Assembly: GCF_030272615.1 (NCBI RefSeq)
Contig: NC_081413.1
Span: forward strand, 554,985,136-555,049,135
Direction of reading: 5' to 3'
DNA from: Cryptomeria japonica
Lineage: Eukaryota; Streptophyta; Pinopsida; Cupressales; Cupressaceae
Length of the DNA stretch: 64,000 bases
A model generated the notes under the pieces. The model was not told the DNA's origin and ran no database searches. It saw nothing but the letters and a program-made list of their open reading frames with translations. The position numbers and the translations under genes were made by a program. Positions 12,317-24,623 of this stretch are shown here, in pieces; the stretch's first letter is position 1, and each line of letters opens with the position of its first letter.

Positions 12317-13367
12317 TGTTGGTATTTTGGTATGGTTTTGTCATTGATGTCAACACCTACTAAAACACTAGCACTTTGGAGATCTAGCAACATTCACCGG
12401 CAAGCAAGTAACTATTGCACAGTTACTGGTATATAGTTCATTGGCAGGATATAATGATCATCAGCACTCGGAATTATATGGAAGACACTTGGTAATGTCA
12501 AAGACATTGTTTTGACATCTTGTCCTGGAGTTTTGTTCATTGGTATATTTATATTTGCATATTTGCTTTTACCAACAAATAGGTCTAGGGTTACACCGGC
12601 AGGTTTATCTTTTCCAGATCAGCATGGCATGCTATGGAGATGATTAATTATTGTTGTAAATGCATTAAGCTGACATTTTCAATCGGTTATTGCATCAGAT
12701 ATTATATTGTTTTTAAAATGTTTTTATTGTAATATCTTGTAGAGCCGACCTACTAAAATTGGTCTTAGGTTATGGTATACATGTAAGATCTTATTTGTAA
12801 GATAAAATGTGAAATGTGAAAAAGAATTGTGTGAAGGTATATGCGAGATTAAGAAGAGCTATACATGAAGACATCATTTGAAGGTGAAGCTAGGTTTTTG
12901 TGGAAGCATATCAGCATTACACCGATACTGAATCTAGCATATGAAGATGCTATTTTGTGCAGTACATTCTTATTGGATTTAACCATCCAACTGTAGTTAG
13001 TGTGACTCCCATTTTGTGATTGAGCAGTGAGCTCTAGGTGCTTGGCCTTTCAGCATGTGCAGACCCCATTTATGTACACTTATTATCTGCAGCAGTATCA
13101 TTTGATTGTGGGTAAGGTTTCCCACCATGGTTTTTCCCCTTCCAGGGTTTCCACGTACAAATATTGGTGTTATGTGTTGTGGATGACTTTGTGTTTATGT
13201 TTCATGCATTAATCTTTACCGGTATAGCAATTAACTACTTAAACTGTCTACCGACATACTTAACTGGTTTACTGGTATTAAGCATTAAGTTGGTTAAGTT
13301 GTTTTTGGTTTGAATTTAGTTGACAACTGATTCACCCCCCCCTCTCAGTTGTCTTCGGGACCTAACA
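12317..13367 (+). repeat. Element B 3' LTR
   Basis: TGTTGGTATTTTGG to GACCTAACA, collinear with 6694-7748. The TATA-like box is changed to TATACAT. The terminal hairpin (arms 13322-13330 and 13345-13353) is kept with identical arms but a shorter C run, typical of homopolymer length change. Confidence 0.95.
13322..13353 (+). promoter_or_regulatory. Poly-C-loop hairpin in the B 3' LTR
   Basis: Same perfect arms as in the 5' LTR (GACAACTGA and TCAGTTGTC); only the loop length differs. Confidence 0.65.
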
Positions 13368-13372
13368 ATGTT
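13368..13372 (+). repeat. Target-site duplication of element B, right copy (ATGTT)
   Basis: ATGTT directly after the 3' LTR, matching 6689-6693. Confidence 0.95.
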
Positions 13373-14723
13373 TTCCATATATGTAGTGTTCATAGAAATC
13401 AAACTCAAAACTACAATCATCTAGACCTTCAACCAGATTCTTATTCTTCAAGGCTTTTAAACCTTGTTCACCTATGTGGCCTAACCTATTATGCCAAAGC
13501 ATTGTTTTCTCAGCAGGAAGTTTAGCTTCCAATGAATTAGCATTATGCATCATTTCAGTTGTCTTAATTGACTTTTCAGAGGTCACATTACAACATATAG
13601 GTTTAGCAATTAACTTATATAGAGTACCAAAACAGTCACCCTTTGCTAATATAATGGAACCCCTAGTCATGTTGCAACCACCAGATATAAATGTAACCTG
13701 TACTCAAGCATCATTAAGTTTACTTACAGAGAGAAGATTTATTGCTAGACTTGGTATATGAAGGACTCCATTTATCCCTTTCACTCTACCATCTAGGAAC
13801 TGAATTTTGATTCTACCTCTCCCTATAATCTCCAATGTAGAATCACTAGCCAGGTATACCTTTCCACCAGCATACAGTTCATACTTTGAGAATCGCTCCT
13901 TGTGGGAGGTCATGTGGAAATATGCGCCAGAATCTACTAACTAGGTGTCATCTTAGGTAGGCACTGCCAGGGCTGCTACAAATGCATCTGCATCACTTTG
14001 AAAAGACTGAGTGTCAAAATGCTTCTTCTTCTTCTTCTTCTTCTCCTTCTTGCAATCCTTTTGGATATGCCCTTTCTTCCCATAGTTCTAGCACTTCACC
14101 TTTGACTTCTTTCCTAGAGATTTAAATCTCTCTTGAGACTTGGAATTCTTTGCTTCCTTCTTGCTTTTGTCCTTCGGTCTACCTCGAACAGAGAGTATTA
14201 ACCACAATATCCATATTGAACTAGATCATAGTACTACCGTTAGCCATCACTAAGTGATGCCAAGAGTCAGGCAATGAACATAGTAGAAACATGCAACGAT
14301 CTTCTTCCTGAATGGACAAACCAACAAAATTTAACTATGCAAGAACCATGTTGAATTCATTCAAGTGGTCTAACAATGGTGTTCCTACATCCATCTTTAG
14401 AGAGTATAATTTCTTCCTCAAGAAAATTTTATTCACCAGGGATTTGCCTTGATAAATATCTCCAACTTACTCTAGAGAAGATGTGCAGTCTTCTCCTCAT
14501 GGACGTTTAACAGAACATAATAAAAAAGACATAGCCTAATTAGACCCCTTGCCTTCCGGTCAGCTAAGTCCCAATCTTCTTGCTTCATACCTATAGGTTT
14601 ATGTGTAGTCATAGCAATCCAAAGATCTCGGTTGACCAATAAGTCTTCCATCTTGAGTTTCCATAGTTTGAAACTGGAACCATTAAATTTCTCCATGTCT
14701 ATGCGCCCTGAGGTGCTCACCAT
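13373..14723 (-). pseudogene. Copia family A, copy A2: gag, protease and integrase start, broken
   Basis: 5' half of the A2 polyprotein, cut at 13372 by element B. Starts ATG 14723 (MVSTSGRIDMEKF). Gag frame stops at 14472 and several more places. The CCHC knuckle near 14060-14095 is destroyed (a stop at the second position, Tyr for the second Cys), and the poly-Lys run is a CTT microsatellite on the plus strand. Protease keeps DSG (LVDSGAYFHMTSHKE) but the preceding Trp codon is TAG. GAG-pre-integrase motif MLWHNRLGHIGEQG is at about 13500. It continues at 6688 after removal of B. Confidence 0.92.
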
Positions 14724-14827
14724 CTTAACCTGTAAAATAAACTAGTAGAAAATCTACAAGACTCCCACTGAAATAAAATTAACACAAAAAACCAACCCTA
14801 CCCAACAAGGATAACAAAACGAGCAAA

Positions 14828-14839
14828 GCTTTGATACCA
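14828..14839 (-). other. Primer binding site of A2, one mismatch
   Basis: Minus strand reads TGGTATCAAAGC, one G-to-A change from the standard TGGTATCAGAGC seen in A1. Two bases separate it from the LTR at 14842. Confidence 0.85.
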
Positions 14840-14841
14840 CT

Positions 14842-15990
14842 TGTAAGGAAAGGAAGTGCAAAAATTCACTTCCCTAATGTCAATTTGCGGGGGAAAACAA
14901 ATAGTGTTTACAATTTTGCAACTTTTATAGAATACGACACAAGCATGAGCATACACAAATAAACAATAGAGATAGAGAATACACAGAATTAACATGGGAA
15001 AACCCTTTCAGGAGAAAAACCCACCACCAACAGATAATGACTTTATTAACAGTATGTCAAAAGATACAATAAATTACAGTCTACGAACTTCCTTCACTCT
15101 ATCATACAAATGTTCCAGATTGAAACATACAATCCTCGGGACAGACTACTTTATAGATCGCTCGGTAGCTATTTTGGTTTGTAACATTACATTCGGTTCA
15201 CATTCAGCTTCAAATACTAGACTAGTTGACTGTTACATCTACCCGAGATGGTTGGGAAGTCAAACTATCTCTGTCGGTTTGCAATCATGGAAAACCAATT
15301 ATCCCACATGCATGAGGGAGTCGGGTCGGTTCACATTCATATACACCAACAGTCTCATCCTTAGTGTTTGAGTGTTCACCTTTTTTGGATCTCGGTTCAA
15401 TCTCACATCCATAGTCTTGCTCCATCGATCATTAGTATAGATTTCAACCGTTAGAGCCAATCGCCCGATGATACCCGATCACCAAAGGTGACTCCATTGG
15501 GTCATCGGTATAGCATTCAATCGGTAGAGTCGATCGCCCGATGATACCCTATCACCGAAGGTGACTCCATTGGGTCATCGACATAGCGTTGAACCAGTAG
15601 AGCTGATTGCCCAATGATATCGTATAAGCGAAGCACTCTGAGACAAAATAGAGAAAACTCATTGGGACTTTGGTATAGCCTTCATCATGTCAACCCGATT
15701 GCCGATATCAACCCAGAGTGCCTAAGGTATGTTCATCAGGTATTGGCATAACTTCTGATAGTCGATGATTACCTAGACCACCTAAGATAGATCCATCGGG
15801 TCATCGACACAATTCTGATGCAGTCTTCCTGAAAGGCAAAGTTATCCCGTTAGAAAGGAAGACATCGGTGTAAGTCATACCGATTAGAAGGTGTTCAACA
15901 AACAAGAAAGTAACATTCTGTTGTTCCATCGGTGTAGGCTACCTCGATCAACCCATATATGTCAAGTGAATTAGAGGCACATTTCCAACA
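14842..15990 (-). repeat. Family A LTR, right copy (5' LTR of A2)
   Basis: TGTTGGAAATG...TTTCCTTACA on the element strand, 1149 bp, homologous to 2912-4038. To its right the sequence changes abruptly to unrelated DNA at 15991, so this is the outer end of the A array. The matching outer end and any target duplication lie left of the window. Confidence 0.92.
15426..15630 (-). repeat. Three tandem ~72-bp subrepeats inside the family A LTR
   Basis: Three copies of a unit containing GACTCCATTGGGTCATCGG and GATGATACC(C). Equivalent to 3503-3682, where one unit is shortened. Confidence 0.75.
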
Positions 15991-16341
15991 AGTACATATC
16001 TAACAATCTCATCCTTGAATTTCGAAATATCCAGAATATCTATGAACCCTAGATATTCAATGTGTTTATATGCCGGTTTGATTTTACCAGACTCTCCCAT
16101 GAGTTCATTCATATACATCCCCTTGATTTCTGAAGTACCTAAGTCTTCTATATGACAATGAATAAGCCCTAACATCTTCTACATATACCACTCCCTCCGG
16201 GATGCAAGAAAACGCTCCAACCGAATCTTCCTTGGTAGCCACATGTGGATACAATTTGAATATTGGCCTGAGGAAGTCCTTAATTTCTACTACAGTTGGA
16301 TTTGCAACAAAGATAGGAGTAGAAGATGATCACGATTCCAT
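15991..16341 (-). pseudogene. Unrecognised ORF fragment, truncated by the family A insertion
   Basis: I do not recognise this protein. Reading from ATG 16341 it gives MES, a TGA stop, then a coherent stretch (STPIFVANPTVVEIKDFL ... KLYPHVATKEDSVGAFS ... IPEGVVYVEDVRA). A frame change near 16175 then leads into a second coherent stretch (LGTSEIKGMYMNELMGESG, KPAYKHIEYLGFIDILDISK) that is cut at 15991. The upstream 360 bp look like an untranslated leader. It lies on the same strand as the CCHC gag of element D, about 360 bp downstream, where pol would be expected. It may be a second ORF of D or a captured gene piece; no enzyme motif is visible. Confidence 0.45.
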
Positions 16342-16704
16342 GATTCAAGAAAAATACCTTTAAAACTCTACCAGTGAAAAGCTCTTATCAAATCCTTCCA
16401 GATGCCGATGTGATCGTTCAAGATAAAATTTGATCACCTCTGAATAGTTTCTGATTGCACTAAGTCACTCTGAATTGCTATGAAATCACTTTGAATGTTG
16501 GGTGATTAATATTAAAGTATCGATGAAATGCTCTGAAACCCTAATTTTCTGTTGACATAAATGACTATCGATGAATGATACCGGATCTCACTGAATATAT
16601 CAATGCCGGATGATCCTTTCCAATATCTGGAACATCTTCCAAAATCTCCTCCAAGGGCATATGCATCATCTTCATGAGATTTTCCTACCCTTAAGGCATC
16701 TTTC
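16342..16704 (-). other. Non-coding spacer between the D gag stop and the unrecognised ORF
   Basis: No ORF, LTR or primer site is visible. On the minus strand it contains AAAATTAGGGTTTCAGAGC, a composition common in plant 5' leaders, so it could be a leader for the ORF at 16341. Confidence 0.4.
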
Positions 16705-17370
16705 TTAGTTACCGGATGAGCTCACTGTAGGTGTAGGAGCAGCCTCTTCTGCTTGATAGTTAATTGGGACATTTCCATCTAATGATTGCTCTTTACTCTT
16801 TCTGACCCATCTCTGAGTATGATCTTGATGGATTTCATTAACCTTTTCTTCGCCTTTATCATTTATTCCTCCATTTCCAACTGGTGAATTTTTTCTTTTA
16901 CAAAACTTAGCAATATGTTTGACTTCATTGCATGCATAACATGTAACATTGTTCTTTTGAATTGCCTTGCTAAAACTGGTGAAATTACTTGACTTGCACT
17001 GATTAGCCATATGTCCAAATTTTCCACAATCATATAATTTTACATTCATTCTGCAATCTTTTGTCTTATGACAAATTTTATTACATTTAGAACATTTACT
17101 GGGAGCAGAATCAGGATTATGATTTGCTCTGTTTCTACATTGCCTAGCCATGTGACCAAATCTATTGCAAACAAAACATCTACCATTGAATTTATAAGAA
17201 TTGAACTACCTTACCGATGTCTTATGGTTTTGATCTTCATTAGCAGTACCAGAACTCTATCCTTTCTCAAATCCAAGTCCATTGAAATCTCCAATCTGCC
17301 TCTGTCTCTTCAGTAATGCATCAAGCTGTGTTGAGTTGATCTTGAATTTTTCTTTGTACTCACTTGCATT
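16705..17370 (-). pseudogene. Element D gag, C-terminal part: GLGF motif and four CCHC-type knuckles
   Basis: Continues the coiled-coil protein of 24624-25132 across the insertion of element C. Reading leftwards from 17370: LDALLKRQRQIGDFNGLGFEKG (a motif known from long plant copia gag proteins), a stop, then knuckles CFVCNRFGHMARQC, CSKCNKICHKTKDC, YDCGKFGHMANQC (first Cys lost) and CYACNEVKHIAKFC, then a charged tail ending in a stop at 16705. Such knuckles bind RNA in gag proteins. No protease, integrase or RT follows. Two stops precede the first knuckle. Four knuckles is more than the one seen in elements A, B, C and E. Confidence 0.8.
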
Positions 17371-18806
17371 TGATGAATAATGATGAATAACAGATATCCT
17401 AACCAATACTGAGAGTGGGGGGGGGAGTGAATCAGTATAGGCAAAAAATTTCTCAACAACTTATCCGGTTAAAGCAATACCAACTTGTTGTCACCATCAC
17501 TTAACCATGGTAGTACCAGTTAAACACAATGTGACATCAGACACCATAAATTGATAAGTTTGAACACTTCAAATACAATCAATACTTGATATCAACTTCA
17601 CCCATAGACATATGCATGTGGTATACCAGTAATACCATAACCTAATAACTCTGCATGCATAATCATTCAACCAAATAATACATAATCATCACATGAAAAA
17701 TGCATAACACATAACACAAATTTTTCATGTGGAATCCCAAATGGGAAAAACAACGGTGGGAATGAATACCCACAAGATTGTTTTTGAACTCTTTTGAAGC
17801 TCGCCCTCTTAAGAGCCTAGTCCGGTTAAAGACTATACAATAAGGTTCTATTAGGAACTGATCTTGTTAGAGATAACCTGGTTAAGGGATGGCTATATAC
17901 CTTGTTAAAGGTTGAAACCCTGTTAGAGGTTGCCTCGCTAGAGGATTTGAAGAACTCAATGATCTTGAGTCACCTTGTTAAAGGTTTTACAATAAGCCTG
18001 TTAAAGCTACCCGGTAAAGGGATTTTCTAACTATTGAAATGATTAGAAGACAACAGGTAAAACTTCTGATCTGATAACAACACTACATGCCAAGGAAAAT
18101 CCTTTTCATTTCCTCTACTCTGCAATACCACTCTATAGTTTTCCTCTTACTGGTCTGGCAAGTATCTCATCACTCAGATACACACACAACATTTGCTAAC
18201 AAATTTACAATAACAAACATCATCAACCTTATAGACATCAATTAGGTCGGTAGCATAAACTCTAAACCCTAATCATCTTAGGTTTACAACATAGGCGGTC
18301 CAATCCTTACTGTCCAAACACATTGCATAGAATAATACAATTTCAAGTAGATCACAAGATAATCTGCATCGTCCATTCTTCACTGCACATAGGAATCAGT
18401 AACCCATCATGCTCTCTTCTCATATCGCCAAGAAGAATGTTCATTCCCGAGGTAGACATTTAATGTAGTCAATCTTCTCATGCAAGATCCTCAAGGAAAT
18501 CCTTCACACGCACAAGGTTGATGTGGCACCTCGATCTCATTCATATATATTAGCTAACTCATTAGAGAATGTCATCAGTTGCATCACACAAGCGAGGTTG
18601 CCAAATCAGAGACCCTAGAGCTAAGACTACCAACCGGTAGTCACACTTAGTGAAACCTTGACACTGGTTCACTGCATCTCCTCATATCTCTTCATACCAG
18701 TTCACTAACTTCTTTCAATCTACATACTAGTTCACTTACATTTATTGACATCAATGACAACATACATTATCATCATATCAACATGTCGGTTCATCATATG
18801 CCAACA
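17371..18806 (-). repeat. Element C 3' LTR
   Basis: Element strand starts TGTTGGCATATGATGAACC and ends in TTATTCATCA. 1436 bp, against 1434 bp for the other copy. Contains a terminal poly-C hairpin (17406-17438) and a block of degenerate CCTTTAACAAGG-like repeats at about 17810-18030. Confidence 0.93.
17406..17438 (-). promoter_or_regulatory. Poly-C-loop hairpin in element C 3' LTR
   Basis: Arms ATACTGA (17406-17412) and TCAGTAT (17432-17438) are perfect complements; on the element strand the loop reads TTCACTC...CTC. It lies 35 nt from the LTR end. The outer pair is A:T here and G:C in the 5' LTR. Confidence 0.6.
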
Positions 18807-19063
18807 ATCTCCCCCTTTGGCATTGATGGCAATACTTAGTGTAGCATTGCAACTATAGACATCATAGACTAGTGTATCTTCATCATTAGATATATTGTCC
18901 TCCATACATCATAGATCTTCTCCCCCTTTGACAACAATGCCAAAGTGGAGGCACAAGCTTCCAAAATCTACTATGTTTCTCCCCCTAAGGAGTAGCATCC
19001 TTCAACACATCAATCCTGAAGGATTTGTCACTATAGTACTTGACTGATGCGAAGCACACAACT

Positions 19064-22000
19064 TTAGTTGACTTCATGAAGGGGCAGAACCCCTAATTCA
19101 CCTCTCAAATGGGTAAATGTAGTCTTCGGTATGGGCTTAGTGAATATATCTGCTAGCTTCTCCTTACTGGAAACATGTTGTAGTACAACCTCCTTATTCT
19201 GACCTATCTCTCTCAAGAAGTGATATTTAAGCTCAATATGATTAGTTCTAGCATGCAATACCGGATTCTTGGAAATATTTATTGCACTTGTGTTATCACA
19301 AAATATATTCGCTGGTTCAGATATAGGTACTTTGAAACCTTCCAATACATGCTTCATCCAAATTGCTTGAGTGCAGTTCATAAATGCTGCCACATATTCT
19401 GCTTCAGCTGTAGATTGGGAAATATAGCTTTGCTTCTTACTTGTCCATGATAATAATCTTCTTCTGAGAAAGAACTCTCCACCGATTGTGGTCGTCCACA
19501 TTACCTCCCCAATTGGCATCGGTATATACCTTGAGATTATAGTCACCATTATATGGATACCACAATCCATAATCAACTGTTCCTTTCAGATATCTAAGAA
19601 TCCTTTTGACAGCTACCAAGTGGGATTCTTTTGGACATTTCTGAAAATGAGCTACTATGCCCACTGCATGAGCAATATCTTGTCTGTTGTGCACCACATA
19701 GTGAAGCTTACTGATCATTGATCGGTACTCCTTCTCATTTACCAACGCTGAATCATATTCCTTAGTCAATTTACAGCCAGTCACCATCGGTGTACCAACC
19801 GGTTTTCTTTCCTCCATGCCAAAAGTCTTCAATACCTCTTTGACATACTTGGACTAGGTAATAAAGATACCCTCTTTCATTTGTTGAATCTGTAAACCAA
19901 TGAAGAACTTTATTTCTCCTATCAAAGACATCTTAAACTCTTTCTTCATTTCATCTCCAAACACATGACTCATTTTATCATCTCCTCCAAAGATTATGTC
20001 ATCCACAAACACTTCACAGATCAAAATCTGAGCACCTTCTGATTTCAAGTAGATGTTACTATCTTCACTTGTTCTCTAAAACCCAATCTTCACAAGATGA
20101 GAGTGTAGTCTTTCATACCATGCCCTAGGTGCTTGTTTCAATCCATACATGGCTTTGTGTAATCTGCACACCATATCACTATCTTCTGATAAGGCAAACC
20201 CTTTTGGTTGCTCTATATACACTTCCTCTTCTAGAATTCCATTCAGAAAAGAAGACTTCACATCCATATGATAAACCTTAAATCCCTTAAATGCTGCAAA
20301 TACAAGTAGCATTCAAACAACTTCTAGTCTAGCCACAGGAGCAAAGGTTTCTCCATAGTCTTCTCCCTCCTCCTGAGCATATCCCTTGCAGACAAGCCTA
20401 GCCTTGTTCCTTACAACTATGCCTTATTCATTTAGCTTATTCCTGAAGACCCATTTGGTACCTATGACATTTTTATGTTCTAGTCTGGGCACCAAAGACC
20501 ATGTTGCATTCTTTTCTATCTGGTCTAGCTCCTGTTCCATTGCTTTAATCTAGTCTTCATCTGTAAGAGCTTCTCTGGCAGTCTTGGGTTCAAATTCAGT
20601 AATCATGCAAGAGTTCTCCTTCACTTTTCTTCTTGTGAGTATCCCTACATCTTTATCTCCTATGATTTGTTTTGGATCATGATGTAGCTTTACATATCTA
20701 GGAATGACTCTAGCCTGATCTGCTAGCTTTTCTTCTTCTCCTTCACATACTTCTTCTTCTCTTATTGTAGCTTCTACCGGTACATGAACACTAAGATCTT
20801 TACAAGTTTCTTTCTTAACCAATTCCCAGAAGGCTATACCTGGTTCATCTTCCACTTCTTTGTTGCATGTTTCCTCAGGTTCCTTAGGGGATTCATCAAC
20901 CTTGACATTGATACTTTCAACAATTTTATGAGTTCTATTGTTGTAGCACTTGAGATCTTTGCTCTTAGTGGAATATCCTAGAAATATTCCTTCATCACAT
21001 TTTGCATCAAATTTTCTCAAGTGCTCACCTCTCTTGATATAGCACTTACTACCAAACACTTTAAAGTAACTCATAGTGGGAGTTTTCCCGGTTCGATACT
21101 CATAAGGAGTTTTATCTTTTCCTTTCTTGATGAGTACCTGGTTCATAGTATAGACTGCAGTGCTCACCGCTTCTCTCCAAAAAGTGTGAGCAACCTTTCC
21201 TTGGATCAACATTGTTCTAGCTACTTCAACTACAGTCCTGTTATTTCTTTTTGCTATGCCATTCTGTTGTGGTGTCCTTGGGGAAGACAATTGGCTCTTG
21301 ATACCATTATCTTCACAGTACTTATTGAATTCATCAGAAGTGAATTCTCCTCCTTGATCAGTGCTCAGGCATTTTATCTTTTTACCACTTTCTTTCTGTA
21401 CTAATGCTCTGAAGGCTTTGAACTTTCCAAATGTTTTAGACTTGTCTTTCAAGAATGTGACCCACATCATTCTTGAGTAGTCACCAGTAAGAATCATAAA
21501 ATACCTATCTCCCTAAATACTTCTAGTTTTCATAGGACCACACAAAAATAAGTATGCACAAGATCAAGTAAATTTTCTGTTGAGAAAGACATACCTTTAA
21601 AAGTTGAGGAAGACATCTTCCCAAGTTGACATTCTCTGCACAAAGAGTTCTTAGGTTTATTCAGCAAAGGTAATCCTCTTACTCCCTTGATCTTACCGAC
21701 TTTAACAATGTTGTCAAAGTTCATATGATAGAGTCTCCTATGCCATATCCAACTATCATCAAACTTAGCCATTAGACACCAACTTATCTTGGCATTCAAC
21801 TGAAATAGGTTACCTTTGGTCTGCCTACCGGTGGCAATAAGTTCACCATTCTTCCCAATTATACTGCAGACTCTGCCTTTGAATTCCAAAACTAGTCCTT
21901 TGTCATTCAACTGAGCAACACTCAATAGGTTATGCTTAAGACCTTCTACCTAGTAGACATCATCTGCACTGCTCTTTCCATTCAGTGAGATAGATCCTTT

Positions 22001-23145
22001 ACCTTTTACCAAATATGGTGCATCGTTGCCAAATCTGACAACACCTCCATCATATTCCTTTAGAGATAAAAAATTTCTCCGGTCACCAGTTATGTGGTGA
22101 GAACAACCACTATCAATTATCCACTCATTGGAGTTGTCAATGTGAGATACAAGTGCTTTCTTGTTAGACATTTCTTCCTTTACTTCTACAAACACACTGT
22201 CTTTATTTTCTTCATCTTCTGATTCTTCATCAGTGACACCTTCATCCACAATAACTAGACAATTTCTTCTATTTCCTCCTTTATACTTTCTAAACCTCTC
22301 TGGTTTATCCTTATTGACATTGTTAGGACAATTAATAGCTATATGTCCTATTCTGTTGTAGGAAAAACATTTCAAAGGAAGTTTACCTCTATATTTTCCA
22401 ATTCCCTTCAGAAGTCTTTTAGCAATAAGAGCTTCAAACTCCATTAGAATCTCTTCATCATCCATATCTCTGCATTGTCTAGATTCATAACTGGTACTAG
22501 TTTCTTTCCCTTTTCTGAATGGTACAGTAGATGCTTTAAAGGCTGACTCAGTCTTCTGAACACTGTCATCATAGCTATTCAACTCATATGTAGTTAACTT
22601 TGCAATGATAGAATCTAAGGATACCTTGGTTTTATCAATAGACCTTAGTTCCTGGATAGCAACAACTTTGATTGCATAGATTGGTAACAACAATCTAAGG
22701 ACTTTACTAACAACTATGGTATCATCAATAGTTCCACCACCACAATCTTAATCCTAATGCCATACTGCCAAATGGTCTCACCTTCAACCATCCTCATATC
22801 CTCAAATTTACCTCTAAGGCTCTCTTCCTTAGCTTTCTTTACATGCTCATCACCACCATAGATGTTTTCCAGTGTGTCCTTGTCTTATACATCAATAAAC
22901 TCAATATCTGACAGGCTGCTAATAAGGGCTTCCATGACTTGCCCATTTTCTTGGATCTCTCTCTTTTGATCATCAGTTAGAGTGCTAGTGGGAGCCACAT
23001 AGGCATTCTCAACGTATCTCCAGTGTTGAGCACCCATACTCTTGACGTAAATCTTCATTTTGTCCTTCCATATCTTAAAGTTATCTCTATTGAACTTAGG
23101 ACCTTCCCTCTTCATCATTACAACATGATCTTTTACCTCAAGCAA
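19064..23145 (-). pseudogene. Element C gag-pol polyprotein, disabled
   Basis: Starts near 23145 (or at the internal MMKREGPKFNRDNF). Domains in order: gag with IYGGDEHVKKAKEESLRG; knuckle CFSYNRIGHIAINC with the second Cys lost; protease with intact DSG (WIIDSGCSHHITGD) near 22110; GAG-pre-integrase and integrase (STDQGGEF, PRTPQQNGIAKR) at 20550-21925; RT ([28 protein letters not shown]) at 19854-20312; RNase H (AEAEYVAAFMNC, LADIFTKPIPKTTF) ending at 19064. Frame changes occur between 23145 and 22693, between 21925 and 21497, and near 19440-19580. Stops within frame blocks (21950, 20550, 20313, 20049, 19853 region) sit where relatives have Trp, Arg or Gln. Confidence 0.94.
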
Positions 23146-23175
23146 TTAAGCTTATATCACCAAGGACCTGGAGGT

Positions 23176-23187
23176 GCTCTGATACCA
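23176..23187 (-). other. Primer binding site of element C
   Basis: Minus strand TGGTATCAGAGC, two bases from the 5' LTR end at 23190. Confidence 0.93.
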
Positions 23188-23189
23188 AT

Positions 23190-24623
23190 TGATGAATAAT
23201 TATGAACAACAAATACCCTAACCAGTACTGAGAGTGGGGGGGAATCAGTACAGGCAAAAACTTTCTTAACAACTTATCCAGTTAAAGCAATACCAACTAG
23301 TTGTCACCATCACTAAACTTAACCATGGCAATACTGATTAAACATAGTGAGACATCAGACACCATAAACTGATAAGTTTGAACAATTCAAATACGATCAA
23401 TACTTGATATCAACTTCACCCATAAACATATGCATGTGGTATACCAGTAATACCATAACCTAATAACTCTGCATGCATAATCATTCAACTAAATAATACA
23501 TAATTCACATGAAAAATGCATAAGACATAACACACAGATTTTTCACGTGGAAACCCAAATGGGAAAAACCACAGTGGGGATGAATACCCACAATCTTGTT
23601 TTTTAACTCTTTTGAAGCTCGCCCTATTAAGAGCCTAGTACGACTAAAGACTATACAATAAGGTTCTATTAGGAACCGATCCTATTAGAGATCACCCAGT
23701 TAAGGGATGGCTATATACCCTATTAAAGGTTGAAACCCTATTAGAGGTTACCTCGCTAGAGGATTTGAAGAACTCAATGATCTTGAGTCACCTTATTAAA
23801 GGTTTTACAATAAGCTTGTGAAAGCTACCCGGTAAAGGGATTTTCCAACTGTTGAAATGATTAGAAGACAATAGGTAAAACTTTTGATCTGATAACAACA
23901 CTACATGCCAAGGCAGATCCTTTTCATTTCTTCTACTCTGCAATCACACTCTGTATTTTTCCTCTTACTGGTCTGGCAAGTATCTCATCACTCAGATACA
24001 CACACAACATTTTCCAACAACTTTACAATAAAAAACATCATCGACCTTATAGACATTAGTTAGGTCAGTAGCATAAACCCTAAACCCTAAGCATCTCAGG
24101 TTTACAACACAGGTGGTCCAATCTTGACTGTCCAAACACATTGCATAGAACAATACAATTTCAAGCAGATCACAAGACAATCTGCATCATCCATTCTTCA
24201 CCGTTTATAGGAATCAATAACCCATCACGCTCTCTTCTCATACCGCCAAGAAGAATATTCATCCCCGAGGTAGACATTTAATGCAGTCAATCTTCTCATG
24301 CAAGATCCTTAAGGAAATCCTTCACGTGCACAAGGCTGACGTGGCACCTCGATCTCATTCATATCTCTTAGCTAACTCATCACAAAATGTCATCAGTTGC
24401 ATTGCACAAGTGAGATTTCCAACCGGCAACCCTAGAGCTAAGACTGCCAACCGGTAGTCACACTTAGTGAATCCCTGACACCGGTTCATTGCATGTCTTC
24501 ATACCTCTTCATACCGGTTCACTAACTTCTTTCAATCTGTATAACAGTTCACTTACATTTATTGAAATCAATGACAACATACATTATCATCATATCAACA
24601 TGCTAGTTCATCATATGCCAACA
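23190..24623 (-). repeat. Element C 5' LTR
   Basis: Collinear with 17371-18806, with scattered differences. Carries the terminal hairpin 23225-23251 and the same block of TTAAAGG-like repeats (about 23630-23850). Confidence 0.93.
23225..23251 (-). promoter_or_regulatory. Poly-C-loop hairpin in element C 5' LTR
   Basis: Arms GTACTGA (23225-23231) and TCAGTAC (23245-23251). Compared with the 3' LTR both arms have changed together, keeping the pairing. Confidence 0.6.

Larger units (their letters stand above)
6694..13367 (+). mobile_element. Complete Ty1/copia element B, nested in A2
   Basis: 6674 bp with LTRs 6694-7748 and 12317-13367, primer site 7751-7762, gag-pol 7805-12057, polypurine tract 12305-12316 and a 5-bp target duplication. 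Order gag, protease, integrase, RT, RNase H makes it Ty1/copia. It lies in opposite orientation to its host A2. It is younger than A2, but the polyprotein has six premature stops and one frameshift, and the two LTRs differ at many sites, so it is not recent. Confidence 0.97.
17371..24623 (-). mobile_element. Ty1/copia element C, nested in the gag of element D
   Basis: 7253 bp: 3' LTR 17371-18806, internal 18807-23189, 5' LTR 23190-24623, primer site 23176-23187 and polypurine tract 18807-18818 (minus GGGGGAGAT). Both LTRs have TG...CA ends. No target duplication is seen: flanks are GCATT on the left and TCAAT on the right, and the interrupted reading frame does not rejoin cleanly, so a small deletion or rearrangement at one edge is likely. 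Confidence 0.93.
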
